From NCBI GenBank assembly GCA_003427395.1, contig BFEA01000162.1, forward strand, positions 458,823-480,306: a DNA stretch of 21,484 bases, given 5' to 3'. The position numbers and the translations under genes were made by a program. This document shows positions 10,112 to 19,822 of this stretch, in pieces. The stretch's first letter is position 1. Each line of letters starts with the position of its first letter. The notes beneath the pieces are model-generated. The model ran no database searches, was not told where the DNA came from, and worked only from the letters and a program-made list of their open reading frames with translations. The DNA comes from Chara braunii (taxonomy: Eukaryota; Streptophyta; Charophyceae; Charales; Characeae).

Positions 10112-11107
10112 GCCTTTGGACCTCAACCCATGGAGTGGGAATCATCGACAGGTCCGCCAGATGAGGAGATGACAGACAACACACCCAGGGCCTGGGGGGC
10201 ACAAGGCGAAGAGGATGTCGAGACCAAGCTGAGAGACCTCGCAGAACGGCTAATTGGCCAACTCCAGGCATTGTACACAGGCCAATCAGAATCATACTGG
10301 GACAACGCCTATGTCCAACTCTTCTCTCTATTGGATGAGAGCCCCAGCCTGAAACACGCTTTGGGGCAAGGCTTGTCCCCGAATATAGACTGCCAACAAG
10401 TGCTACACAGAGTCTGGAACGTTGTACACTAAAAATTCCAGCCTCCTATACAGACAGCGCGTCCAGACCATGCATACAAGCCCCCCCCTCACCCCCCCGA
10501 TCACACACAACCCGACAGGCGCACTGCACAGACTGACCAGGGAGAGGGTGAGATCTCAAAGACTGAGGATGAGTTAGGCCCCTCAAAGCGAGCTAGAATG
10601 CGTCATCTGATCGAGAAAGGGTTTTATCACAAAAGCCTGTCGGAGAGTGACGGAGTGTTGGTATTACCGATCAGGAGGAAGACAAGGAAATGGGAGCGAG
10701 GCCTGTCAACTGCCGACCCAGACGACCCATATGCCCCTACCTATGGAGGAGTATCACTGCATGGCTGGCACATGCAGAGAAGAGGGGCACTACAACTCCA
10801 CGAGATCACACACTTCATGTCCAATCATTATGAACCAGGGGCAACGACCATCATCAACGTGCCATCTGAGAACCTGAAGATGACCTACAAAGACCTTTAT
10901 GTGAGATTCGAAGACAATAAGGAAGCAGGACTGCAATGGCACACCCATAACATGCTCCTGGACACCCAACAACACAAAATAAAACCCGGTAAAATCTGGT
11001 CGACAGACGATCTCCTCACATGCATCTGCACGATGTTGAGAAAAAACGTCCTCAATAAGGGAGTAGATTGGGAGGCACAAGAGCGGTCACCACTACAAAA
11101 CAAATAG
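10112..11107 (+). pseudogene. LINE-A ORF1, C-terminal conserved domain of unknown function
   Basis: This stretch is in the same frame as 9419-10111, separated only by TAG 10109. It has one further internal stop, TAA at 10430-10432, and ends at TAG 11105. It is probably the C-terminal third of ORF1, although a separate ORF starting at ATG 10130 cannot be excluded. Three sections can be seen. The first is a helical section (VETKLRDLAERL, near 10218). The second is a proline-rich linker (10440-10560). The third is a globular-looking section with GVSLHGWHMQRRG (near 10750) and HKIKPGKIWSTDDLL (near 10974). The first and third sections have counterparts in LINE-B (15270-15480 and 16250-16580). I recognise no known family. 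Confidence 0.65.
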
Positions 11108-11138
11108 CAGAAGGGAAAGAAAGTCGCACAAAATTACG

Positions 11139-12161
11139 ATGGACTGGGTGGAAGTGGTGTATGGCAGGAACAAAAAATGGAAGCACACCCTCCGACAAGC
11201 GGACCTAGATATAAGATCGATTAACGTAAATGGCCTAGCATCCCGCAACCCGGAGCAAAAGAATGCGCTATGGGATTTGATGCGGGGAGTAGGGGGAAGG
11301 ACATGGCCAGACGTGGTCTACATCCAGGAAACCCACTTAATGGACACACCAGAACACCACAGGGCCCACAAACAAGCCTGGTCCTTCCAAGGCTATCGAG
11401 CTTTTGTCCCCACTCCCGGGAGCGCAGAGGTGGCGATATGGATCCCACCCGAATCACGCCTAGAAGTACTCAACTGGGAAAAGGATGAGAAGGAAGGAAG
11501 GTGGGTTAAGGTGTTGGGCATGCTAGAACTGGAAATAGTGTGTATGATATCCCTATATGCCCCTAACACACTCTGCGAAAGAAGAACGTTTTTTGAAAGA
11601 ATTGAAAAAGTCCCCACTGCGGATATTCCGATGATCCTAGCTGGAGATTTTAATGCGGCACCAGACAACTGGCTGGACCGCTGGAAAGTTCACCCAGCCA
11701 CCGCACACAATGCGGAAGAGGACGAGCAAATGTTGAGGAATTTGTGCGCTCCAGTCGCGCTATTTGATACCTTTAGGCGTAGCTTCCTGACCGAAAAGGC
11801 CTTTACCTGTTTTCAGAACACCGACCCCGCTAGACTATCCAAATCCCGGATCGACCTAATCCTGGCATCCGAAGACTTGGGAGGGGGGCTTACCACATCG
11901 GCAATACTGCCAATTAGCCCGTACCCAGGCCTTGACCACAGGATGTGTATGGCTATCTGGACTTTTCACAAAAGACCAGACCAAGGGGCTAGCTACTACA
12001 AACTCAATACCTCACTAGGTCCCAACCATTCCAGAAATACCTACCGCAAGCATGAAACTTCTGGGAAGACCAGCGTCCCCATCACGCTTCGCCAATCGCA
12101 TGGTTCAACAACGGTTTGTTTTTCCTGGCTAAAAAATGTAATGAATATTCAAAACATTTAG
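11139..12161 (+). pseudogene. LINE-A ORF2, endonuclease part (AP-like EN)
   Basis: The domain nicks target DNA to prime reverse transcription. The start at 11139 (acgATGG) lies 31 bp after the ORF1 stop and in another frame. Residues 1-340 carry the complete exonuclease-endonuclease-phosphatase motif set: INVNGL; QETHL (Glu codon 11328); SLYAPN; AGDFNA (Asp codon 11646, Asn 11652); SRIDLIL (Asp codon 11853); and LDHR (Asp-His 11934-11939). All catalytic positions look intact. Beyond LNTSLG (about 12010) the frame goes wrong. Homology with LINE-B continues in another frame (NFWED..., AWFNNG at about 12098) and then, from about 12215, in the RT frame. The open frame to 12161 after about 12030 is therefore out-of-frame read-through. 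Confidence 0.9.
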
Positions 12162-12222
12162 CCGCACAAAGACACCAGCAGGAGATCACATTAATGCATA
12201 ACTTGGTAGATGCAAACAAGGG

Positions 12223-14850
12223 CAAGAATCGATTTCCCCTGAATTACAAAATCACATACTAGACCTGAAGGCCCAACTCTTGCAACACGCACGGTATCGA
12301 TGGCAGGGGGCCCAGATAAGGGCAAGATTGTCTAGATACTCTACGGAAGGCTTGATGGATTCTAAAATTTTCAGCCTAGGCAGAACACGCCTTAAAAAGA
12401 CCACGATTGAGACACTCTACGAACCAAACGCCAGGGAATCTGACTCGGCCGTGACTACGGCGCGGTGCACCAAAATAACATACGACTTTTACAAAGATCT
12501 CTTCTCCTCGCATGTAGATAGGTCAGACGCGCCACAACACGATCGTCAATTAACGGACTTCCTGCAACCGATCAACAAAACCCTAACCGACAAACAACGT
12601 GAATCCCTAGAGGCCCCCCTCTCCAAACAAGAGATATGAACTGCCCTCCTTCAAAGGAAGGAAGAGAAAACACCTGGGATTGACGGCTTCCCTAAGGAAT
12701 TATGGGAAACCACATGGGAATTCCTGAGCTAGGACGTCATGGACTTCTATAAAGAAGTATGGCTCACAGGAAAAATGGGCAAAAGGGTGGGGCAAAGGAT
12801 ACTGACCCTTTTATATAAAAAAGGGGACAAAATGGACATAAAAAATTACCGTTTGATCACTCTTCTCACAGTGGTGTACAAGATGTTGTCCAAAGCTTTG
12901 GCTAATAGAATGATCCCGATCATGGAAGACATTATCCATCCCTCTCAAACAAGCTTCATGAAAAACAGAAACATACAAGAGAACATCATGTTAATCCATG
13001 AGGTACTTCAACTCATAAAGCACTCTCGGCAGAACGCAGCCCTGGTGTTTATAGACTTCGAAAAAGCCTACGACTATGTGGACTGGCTGTTCTTGGATAG
13101 ATGCCTGGAAAAAATAAAATTTGGACGCTGGATACGAATTCTGCATCAGAATGCAACAACTTGTGTCCAAGTCAACGGAAGTCTAGGACCACCTCTACGC
13201 CTGGAACGGTCGGTCCGCCAAGGGGACCCAATCGCCCCCTTCCTTTTTCTGGTCATTATGGAAGCACTTGCTGCCAACCTTCGGGCGAACAAAAACATCA
13301 CCAGAATCCGAGTCACACACATTCCGGAGGACGCAATCCTAATTTGCTCCTTTTTTGTAGACGATCTCACAATCCTGGCAGAGGCCACGCATGGCAACAT
13401 GGAGGAAATCCAATTGATGATGGACAAGTTTGCCAATGTCTTTGACATGACAGTCAACTGGGGGAGCAAAACACAGGGATGGTGGATCCATTATCAAGGG
13501 GGGCGCCCTCCGGAGTCACCACGTATTGCATGGATGCTACTAGATAACCCAGTAAGAATCCTAGGGGTAGCAATAACCACAGAGGGACGCCCGCCAACAA
13601 ATGATGATTGGATCAGTGCCCCGGCTCAACAAAAGCTAAACAACTGGAGAAACAAGCACACATCCTTGTTTGGTCGCGCCCTAGTAATCAACAATGTTAT
13701 CTTTGCGACATTATGGTATAAATCACTGCTATGGCCCGTGAGCAAGATCGCCTTGAGGAGTTTAAGAAAAAAGGTAGCGGCTTTCTTATGGAGAGGGGAC
13801 GGTGAGCAGAGTAACGTAATAAGTCGAGTAGCGTGAGATTCAATAATCCAACCGAAGGGAAGGGGAGGTCTGGGAATAATCGACTCAGCTACACAAGTGC
13901 AAGCATTACGACTAAGATGGATAAAAAAGATTATCTTCACCCCTCAGAGTCCATGGTGCGTACTCACCTTAGAACACCTGGTCCGACTAGCCCCGAAAAT
14001 CCCCCAAACAACTCATCCCCTGATATGATTAGAAACCCGTTTTTGGTCGGTCGCACGTAAACTCCTCCGCGGAACGGAAAGGTTGAAGGGCAGTCAAACA
14101 ATGAACACCTTCTGGCCATCCCTGCGAGAAACCTGGCGCAACTTCCGCTCCTTGACAAAGTCTATCCCGACCGATGGGAGGAAGTCTATCGTCAACCCCT
14201 GTTTGGAAACCAGTGGGTGACAGACTCGAAAGGTTGCGTACTGATAAACTCATCTACGCCCTGGTGCAGTTGGGTCAAAAGAGGGGTGCTCAGGGTGGGG
14301 GAACTGTGGGATAAAGACAGACGGGATTGGAAAATAGGAGATCGGTTGAGAGGAAGTCTGCGATACTGCCACCATATAGAGGAGTTTCTTGACAACTTGA
14401 TTGAAGTCATCCCACTGGCATGGTACCGAATTCTGAAACAAGGCCCCACCTTGAAGGAAGGGGATTGGGTGGCAAGTACAGAGATCCCATTAAGGTTGGG
14501 GCAGGTACATATGGTCTCCCCCCAAATTGTCTTGGTCAAACATTACGCCATCACCAGAACAGGCACCCTTCAAGGAAACAGAGCCCCATTGGAATGGAAA
14601 GAAAGATCATCCGAGTACTGGGTAAGAGTGATAGAAGAGAAGGGGCAAAAATGGGTGTTCCAGCCCTCCAAACCAATCCAGGACCTGGAACTGGACCCGT
14701 TCGAATGGACTTGGAAGCTCCCTCGGAGGTAGGGTGCCCCGGGTCACATCAGCCTACACCAGTTGTCGGTCAAGGCAGCCTATAAAATGCTCAGACCAGC
14801 AAAGCAGCTGAACATCCCCGAGCGAATAACTGAGATGCAAAGGGAGCAAC
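12223..14850 (+). pseudogene. LINE-A ORF2, reverse transcriptase and truncated C-terminus
   Basis: This continues ORF2 after two frameshifts (near 12030 and 12215). RT motifs in order are LLYKKGDK (12808), NYRLITLL, FMKNRNIQENI (12955), motif A FIDFEKAYD (Asp codon 13054), SVRQGDPIAPFLF (13210) and motif C FFVDD (Asp codons 13360 and 13363). The catalytic aspartates are present. Relative to LINE-B, four residues are missing after KIKFG. Stops are at 12637 (TGA), 12730 (TAG), 13834 (TGA), 14026 (TGA) and 14730 (TAG). The stops at 13834 and 14026 sit where LINE-B has tryptophan. A frameshift near 14163 moves the C-terminal region to the frame of 14167-14850, where FGNQWV and FEWTWKL match LINE-B. 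Homology ends after SVKAAYKML (14763 onward) and PERITEM. The zf-RVT finger expected next is absent. Confidence 0.92.
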
Positions 14851-15110
14851 TCTATCAGTGGTGGGAGCGTCAGTCCAAGAGCGAACAGGCACGGTCACAG
14901 GAACAGTCGGGGTTCGGCAACACCCAGCTGGTCCAAGTCCATGGGGAGCAGGGAGACCTATAGCTAGATCTGATGGACGACGAGATGACGGCCAACCAAA
15001 GACATGCTCAGGGAAAGCGCACACAGGTCACTGACTCGGACAGGTTGGGCGACTGCAGAGCAGTACCACCCACAGATCATTCCATGAGTGAGGCCTCTGG
15101 GGATATGTAG
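14851..15110 (+). other. Junction zone between LINE-A and LINE-B
   Basis: LINE-A ORF2 similarity stops at about 14,840. Recognisable LINE-B ORF1 sequence begins by about 15,100-15,270. The zone is open in one frame except for TAG at 14961 and TAG at 15108. It reads as a Gln/Glu/Ser-rich low-complexity segment, typical of the middle of ORF1. A short DDEMTAN (14974) resembles DEEMTDN of LINE-A ORF1 (10161), so the join probably lies between 14,840 and 14,965. No poly(A), SINE or duplicated target is visible at the join. Confidence 0.6.
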
Positions 15111-16648
15111 GAACAATCCCCGACTGAGACCGCCCCATCCTTAACCAAGGAGGACACGGCGTCTCAGCAGCCAGACACGCAAATACCCCCGCTGAAAGAA
15201 AGGAAAAATAAAAATAAAAATAACAAAACGCAGAAAGCGGGAAGGTTGCTCAGCACGAGCAAACAGGTTAAGGCTCACCTCAAAGAGCTGGCGGACTGGA
15301 TCCTGTTGAAGCCACTCTCGCCTCAGGCAATCTCGCTGCATGAACACATACCACCCCTGCACTGGGAACAGATCCGGAGAACGCTCCTGAAACACGATCT
15401 CATACAGGATACTATAAACTGCTACGATGATCCGGCTAGCATAGACTGGTTGACAGTGGGAAAGGCAATAGTCGCCACGGTCAGGACTATTATTCTCAAA
15501 GTCAAGACACATCGACAGACCGAAAGGAACTCGTCAGTCCTTTCTACCCTCTGTAATAATGACTCCCATGTCGCCTTCTCCGAGCAGGGACAACAATGGC
15601 AGGAGGTGTGGGTTCAGGAGATAGCTCACGTGTTAGAGCAAGAAGATAGGAATGCGATCACCACCCAGACAGTACCGATAGAGGAGTTGATCCCGCCTCA
15701 CCTCCTCAAATCGTTGCTGCAGATTGACCCGCTTCCACGGGAGCAGGACAACGACTCCTCCAAGGCACTCTCCTTGGAAGTCATCAACCTACAGTCGGAT
15801 TCCGCAGATCCCTCCGAATCTTCAAATTCAGATTTGGAGGCATCAAACTGCGAAAACAACACAAATTCATCTATCAGCGAGCCCTCCCCAGACTCGGACA
15901 CTCAAGCGGATGACCAACCGGAGGCCAACCGCGACCACGGATTGCAACTCACACAGGTGACACAGTACACGTCATGTATCAACGAATCACACGGGGAGCG
16001 CGGGACAGAGGGGCGAGACCCGCCTCAACGCCTGACTGCGATCCGGGTGCTGGCAAGAAAAAATGTCATCCTGCCCCCCAGAGAGTTTGAACAGCAACAG
16101 CCACGACAACCCCCCCGGCCGGGAGCTACTAAGCCCAACACGCAGGGCAAGGTGGCGAATTTGATGACGACAATCGCCCCCGTTGTAGCGGCACGGCAGA
16201 ACCAACAACCGCAAGGGACTCTGCTGAGGAGGATGGCCAATCAGCAGTGGCACGGGCAACACTACCGAGGTGACCTCACTATGCAAGGTTGGAGAGGAGT
16301 ACACACAAAGCCGGAGATCCTGCAGATGACACGTGAAAAGTGCAAAGATAACAAGGACTCTAACCCAATAGGAGTGGCGATCTATAATGGCCACCCGTTT
16401 CCCAAGGGCATCACAATTGTTGTGCTGTTGTTCAGCAACAGCAGCATGCTGCAGCCCAATAGTACTCGCTCGACGAACTGAGGGATCTGCCGACACACAG
16501 ACTGAAGCCAAATGCCATATGGTCACTGTCCCAAATTCACTCCTTTCTACAACAAATTCTCGTGGAAGACTTCCTAAGGCCAACACTTGGGACGACCCTC
16601 CCTTCACGATGCCGCTCTAGAAAGCCCCGGAATCAATTAAATCGCTAA
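15111..16648 (+). pseudogene. LINE-B ORF1, C-terminal part with conserved domain
   Basis: The frame is open from 15111, after TAG 15108, through 16481. Its N-terminal part is lysine/asparagine-rich (KERKNKNKNNK). A helical segment VKAHLKELADWILL (15270) and a Trp-containing helix follow, parallel to VETKLRDLAERLIGQL of LINE-A. A Ser/Asp/Glu-rich linker lies at 15770-15960 and a Gln/Pro-rich one at 16090-16250. The final section includes DLTMQGWRG (about 16273), matching LINE-A GVSLHGWHM. Near 16465 the frame shifts: HRLKPNAIWSLSQI (about 16497) matches LINE-A HKIKPGKIWSTDDL but is in another frame, which ends at TAA 16646-16648. Function is unknown. Presence in two diverged elements argues that the domain was under selection when they were active. 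Confidence 0.68.
16423..16452 (+). other. Inverted repeat and 12-bp palindrome in LINE-B ORF1
   Basis: tgctgttg (16423-16430) and caacagca (16436-16443) form a perfect 8-bp stem with a 5-nt loop. The overlapping gcagcatgctgc (16441-16452) is a perfect palindrome. The structure sits 10-20 bases before the ORF1 frame change. A role is not shown. Confidence 0.55.
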
Positions 16649-16650
16649 TG
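16646..16650 (+). promoter_or_regulatory. TAATG stop-start overlap between LINE-B ORF1 and ORF2
   Basis: The frame carrying the conserved ORF1 C-terminus ends at TAA 16646-16648, and ORF2 can begin at ATG 16648-16650, sharing one A. UAAUG stop-start codons are known to couple ORF1 and ORF2 translation by termination-reinitiation in the non-LTR element SART1. The same mechanism here is an inference from sequence. LINE-A instead has a 31-bp gap. Confidence 0.6.
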
Positions 16651-17868
16651 GAAAAAGACTGCACTTACCAGCCCGGCACCTGCAATAGGGCATCGACGGA
16701 CCACAATCAGGCATCGCCATTTCTTCCTTTACCCCCGCCACCATGCCCCCGCCCAGCCGCTCCACCCACACCCCCATCCATTGGGACACTCTTACCCCGG
16801 TGCCCCCCCCCACACTCCCCCCCACCATCACCGGTGGTGCCTCCGCCGATCCGCCGACCCCCACGATGGCTTAAAAAGCTATCACAGGCAGACCTTGATA
16901 TAAGGTCTCTAAACTTAAATGACCTCATGACAACCACTGACCAAAAAAAGAATGCCATCTGGGAACAGTTGAATGATGGTCAGCCAGGCAGCTGGCAGGA
17001 TGCCGTCTGTGTACAAGAAACCCACCTGTCACACTCGCCTGCCCATAATGCCAAAATGTCTAGAATCTGGCCGTATCAGTCCTTCGCAGCGCTGGCATCA
17101 ACACGTGCATCAGCAGGAGTGGCCATTTGGTTACCACCCTCCTCAAGGCTCAACCCGCTCTCTTGGGACCACGATCCCCAAAACGGAAGATGGGTGTACC
17201 AGCTGGCCACAGTGGGGGAAGAAAGAATAGGCTTGGTAAGTGCGTATGGACCAAACGACCCAAATTAACGAGTGACCTTCCTGCACGATCTGGAGGAACA
17301 CATCCCGTGGGACGATCCTGTCATAATAGCAGGACACCTCAATATAACACCGGACCCTGATATGGACAGGTGATCAGCAACACCCCTGGATTCCCACCAG
17401 GTAACACCGGACATCACCCAACTGGGCAATCTAATGGCAGAAAGACAACTAGTGGACACATACAGACTACTACACCCGAACAAAAGAGCCTACATATGTA
17501 TTAGATCCAGGGGAGAGGCGGGACTCTCCAACTCCCGAATAGATCTCATACTCATGTCTCGGGACCTTATCGGGGAGCTAGTAGTGGCACAAATAAGTCC
17601 GGCCAACCCATGCAGAGCCTGGGACCATAAATGCATTCTGCTCGGTCTCTCCTTCCATGCCCTCATAGAAAGAGGCCATGGCTTCTACAAACTCAACACC
17701 TCTCTCCTCAAGCTTGACGAACTTAAGGATCAGGTGAAAGAGTTCTGGGCGTATTGGTCCACATGCAAAGACTGACACCCCTCGCGGGTCGAATGGTTTA
17801 ATGAAGGGGTGGCCAGACCGAGAGAAAGGGTCAAGAAGTTTTCAATCAAGCATGCTACGGAAAAAAAA
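16648..17868 (+). pseudogene. LINE-B ORF2, N-terminal extension and endonuclease
   Basis: The start is ATG 16648. Residues about 25-75 (16720-16880) are strongly proline-rich, which LINE-A lacks. The endonuclease follows: ADLDIRSLNLNDL; QETHL (Glu codon 17017); SAYGPND; AGHLN (17329-17343); SRIDLIL (about 17536); and WDHK (about 17620). In AGHLN, His (CAC, 17335) replaces the catalytic Asp seen as GAC/GAT in GDFN motifs, so the enzyme would be inactive even without the stops. Stops occur at 17266 (TAA), 17371 (TGA, where LINE-A has Trp in LDRWK) and 17773 (TGA). The frame moves to the RT frame at an A8 run (17861-17868). Confidence 0.9.
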
Positions 17869-19822
17869 GGTCGTCCTAGAAGCACTACTTAAGTCGTTGG
17901 AAGAATGGGACAGCGAGTTAGCAGACCGTCCCTTAGACACGAACACATTTGACCAACTGCAGCAAGCCCGGGAACACCTCCAGGCCTACCTAGGCCAAAG
18001 GGCAGAAGCTTGGAGGATCCAAGCACGCCTACGCAAGGGCACAACAAAGGGCAAAATGTCCAAAGCCTTCTTCCAAAAGGCGAAATGCAGATTTAGACAA
18101 AACCTGGTCGCAGGACTGAAACACCCGTTTGACCGCCACCAACCAACAACGACAAATCCTTACAAGGTTGATTATGCCACATTATACTATCGAGACCTCA
18201 TCACCTCGCACTCGACACAATAGGGAGAAGATGCCTTGAATCAAGCAAGAACAGCGCTGCTGCAAAACCTGGGGGCGCTCCTCTCACAACACCAAAGACA
18301 AACCTTGGAGAGCCCACTGACCAGAGAAGAAATATATGAGGTGCTACAAGGCATGGACAACGAGAAAACTCCGGGACTTGATGCCTTCCTAAAAGAATTA
18401 TGGATCACCTTCTGGGAAACATTGGGGGGTGACATCATGGAATACGTGCAAGCAGTACAACAAGAACGAACCTTCGGCCCGCTGCTGAGCCAGGGAGTCA
18501 CCACCCTCATATACAAGAAGGGAGACAAGGAGGGAATACGCAACTACAAACCTATAACACTCCTTCCTCTCCCGTACAAGATGGTGGCAAAAGCTCTGTG
18601 CAACCGGCTCCTGCCCCACATGACGGCTCTCATCCACATGGACCAAACGGGATTCATGCCTAACCGGAACATACAAAACAACATACTATTGGTAAATGAA
18701 ACGATCAAGTATGCAAGACAAAGGGGAGCAGAAGCGGCGGTCCTATTTATTGACTTTGAGAAAACCTACGATCATGTGGACTGGTGCTTTCTTGACATGT
18801 GCCTTGATAAAATGAATTTTGGCCTGGTATTCAGACAATGGGTCACATGTTTGCATTCAGGAGCATCAACAAATGTAATGGTAAATGACCACCTCTCACC
18901 GCCCTTCTCCCTGCAAAGGTCGGTGAGACAAGGGGACCCCATTGCCCCGCTCTTCTTCGTCCTTAACATGGAGACCCTAGCAACTCTCATCAGATCTAAC
19001 CCGATAATCGAATGGATAGACATACCAAAACTGCCACCCCACTGCATCCCAGTCACATCCTTATTTGCAGATGACCTCACGGTCCTTCTTAAGGCCACAC
19101 CGGACAGTCTGCATGCGCTGACACACACCATCCACCTATTCTCAGTGACAGCGGATATGTCTGTCAATTGGGGTACAAAAACAGAAGAGTGGTGGCTGCA
19201 CCTAGGAGGGATCCGTCCGCCTCCCCACCCTGCAGTGAACTGGAAGCCAAAAGAGGAGGCGATTAGAGTCCTTGGTGTTAAACTCACTGCCCTCGGCCCC
19301 CCCAAGGACCATGGACTCATATTGGTAGATTTGGCAATACAAAGGATGGCAAAATGGAAACGTCTGCACACTTCGCTGGTAGGTCGGACGCTGGTCATTA
19401 ACAACGCTATCCTGTCAACCATCTGGTATAAGGGTGCCTTTTGGCACTCTGGGGAAAAAAATATGGCCAGATTGAGAGGAGTGTTGGCAACCTACCTGTG
19501 GAGAAATGACCATGAGCTGGCCACAACCATCAAAAGAGTGGCATGGAAGTATGTGGTCCAGCCACGTGCCAAAGGCGGCCTGGCCATCATAGACCCGGGG
19601 GACCAGTTCAAGGCACTGATCTTCAAGATTATAGTCAGATTGCTCATGGCCAATGATGTGCCCTGGTCCCCCTTAGCACTGATGCAACTGGCAGAACTAG
19701 CCCCGCCGTCAAATGCAAGCAGACCGATCCACCCCCTGGTCTGGCTTACTAACGCCTATTGGACCATCCCTAAGCCCGCCCACAATAACAGGTCCGCCCA
19801 GGGACCGCATACATCCACCTAG
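17869..19822 (+). pseudogene. LINE-B ORF2, reverse transcriptase
   Basis: A linker (LLKSLEEWDSEL, AFFQKAKCRFRQNLVAG) leads into the RT. The only stop before the RT is TAG at 18221-18223, and the frame is then open for 528 codons. Motifs are EKTPGLDAF (18362), TLIYKKGDK (18506), FMPNRNIQNNILL (18653), motif A FIDFEKTYD (Asp codon 18752), SVRQGDPIAPLFF (about 18920) and motif C LFADD (Asp codons 19070 and 19073). A conserved NWGTKTEEWW follows, then the thumb region up to QPRAKGGLAIID (about 19559), the usual plant-LINE GGLG(I/L) block. TAG 19820 interrupts it. All RT catalytic residues are intact, and this is the best preserved enzyme domain in the window. Confidence 0.94.

Larger units (their letters stand above)
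8022..14850 (+). mobile_element. LINE-A: L1-type non-LTR retrotransposon, degenerate and 3'-truncated
   Basis: The element is read on the + strand as 5' region, ORF1, a 31-bp gap, then ORF2 (endonuclease, reverse transcriptase, C-terminal region). It copies itself by target-primed reverse transcription. Many in-frame stops and at least four frameshifts show it is dead. Similarity to LINE-B ORF2 ends near 14,840, just before the position where LINE-B has its zf-RVT finger, and LINE-B sequence begins directly after. The 5' boundary is uncertain and is placed at the first 118-bp repeat unit. The 3' end, poly(A) and target-site duplication are not seen here. Confidence 0.85.

Noticed and set aside
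15987-16607. 206-codon minus-strand open frame
   Set aside because: It is antisense to the LINE-B ORF1 C-terminal region, which is supported by homology to LINE-A.
18772-19422. 216-codon minus-strand open frame
   Set aside because: It lies antisense to the LINE-B reverse transcriptase, whose motifs are on the + strand.
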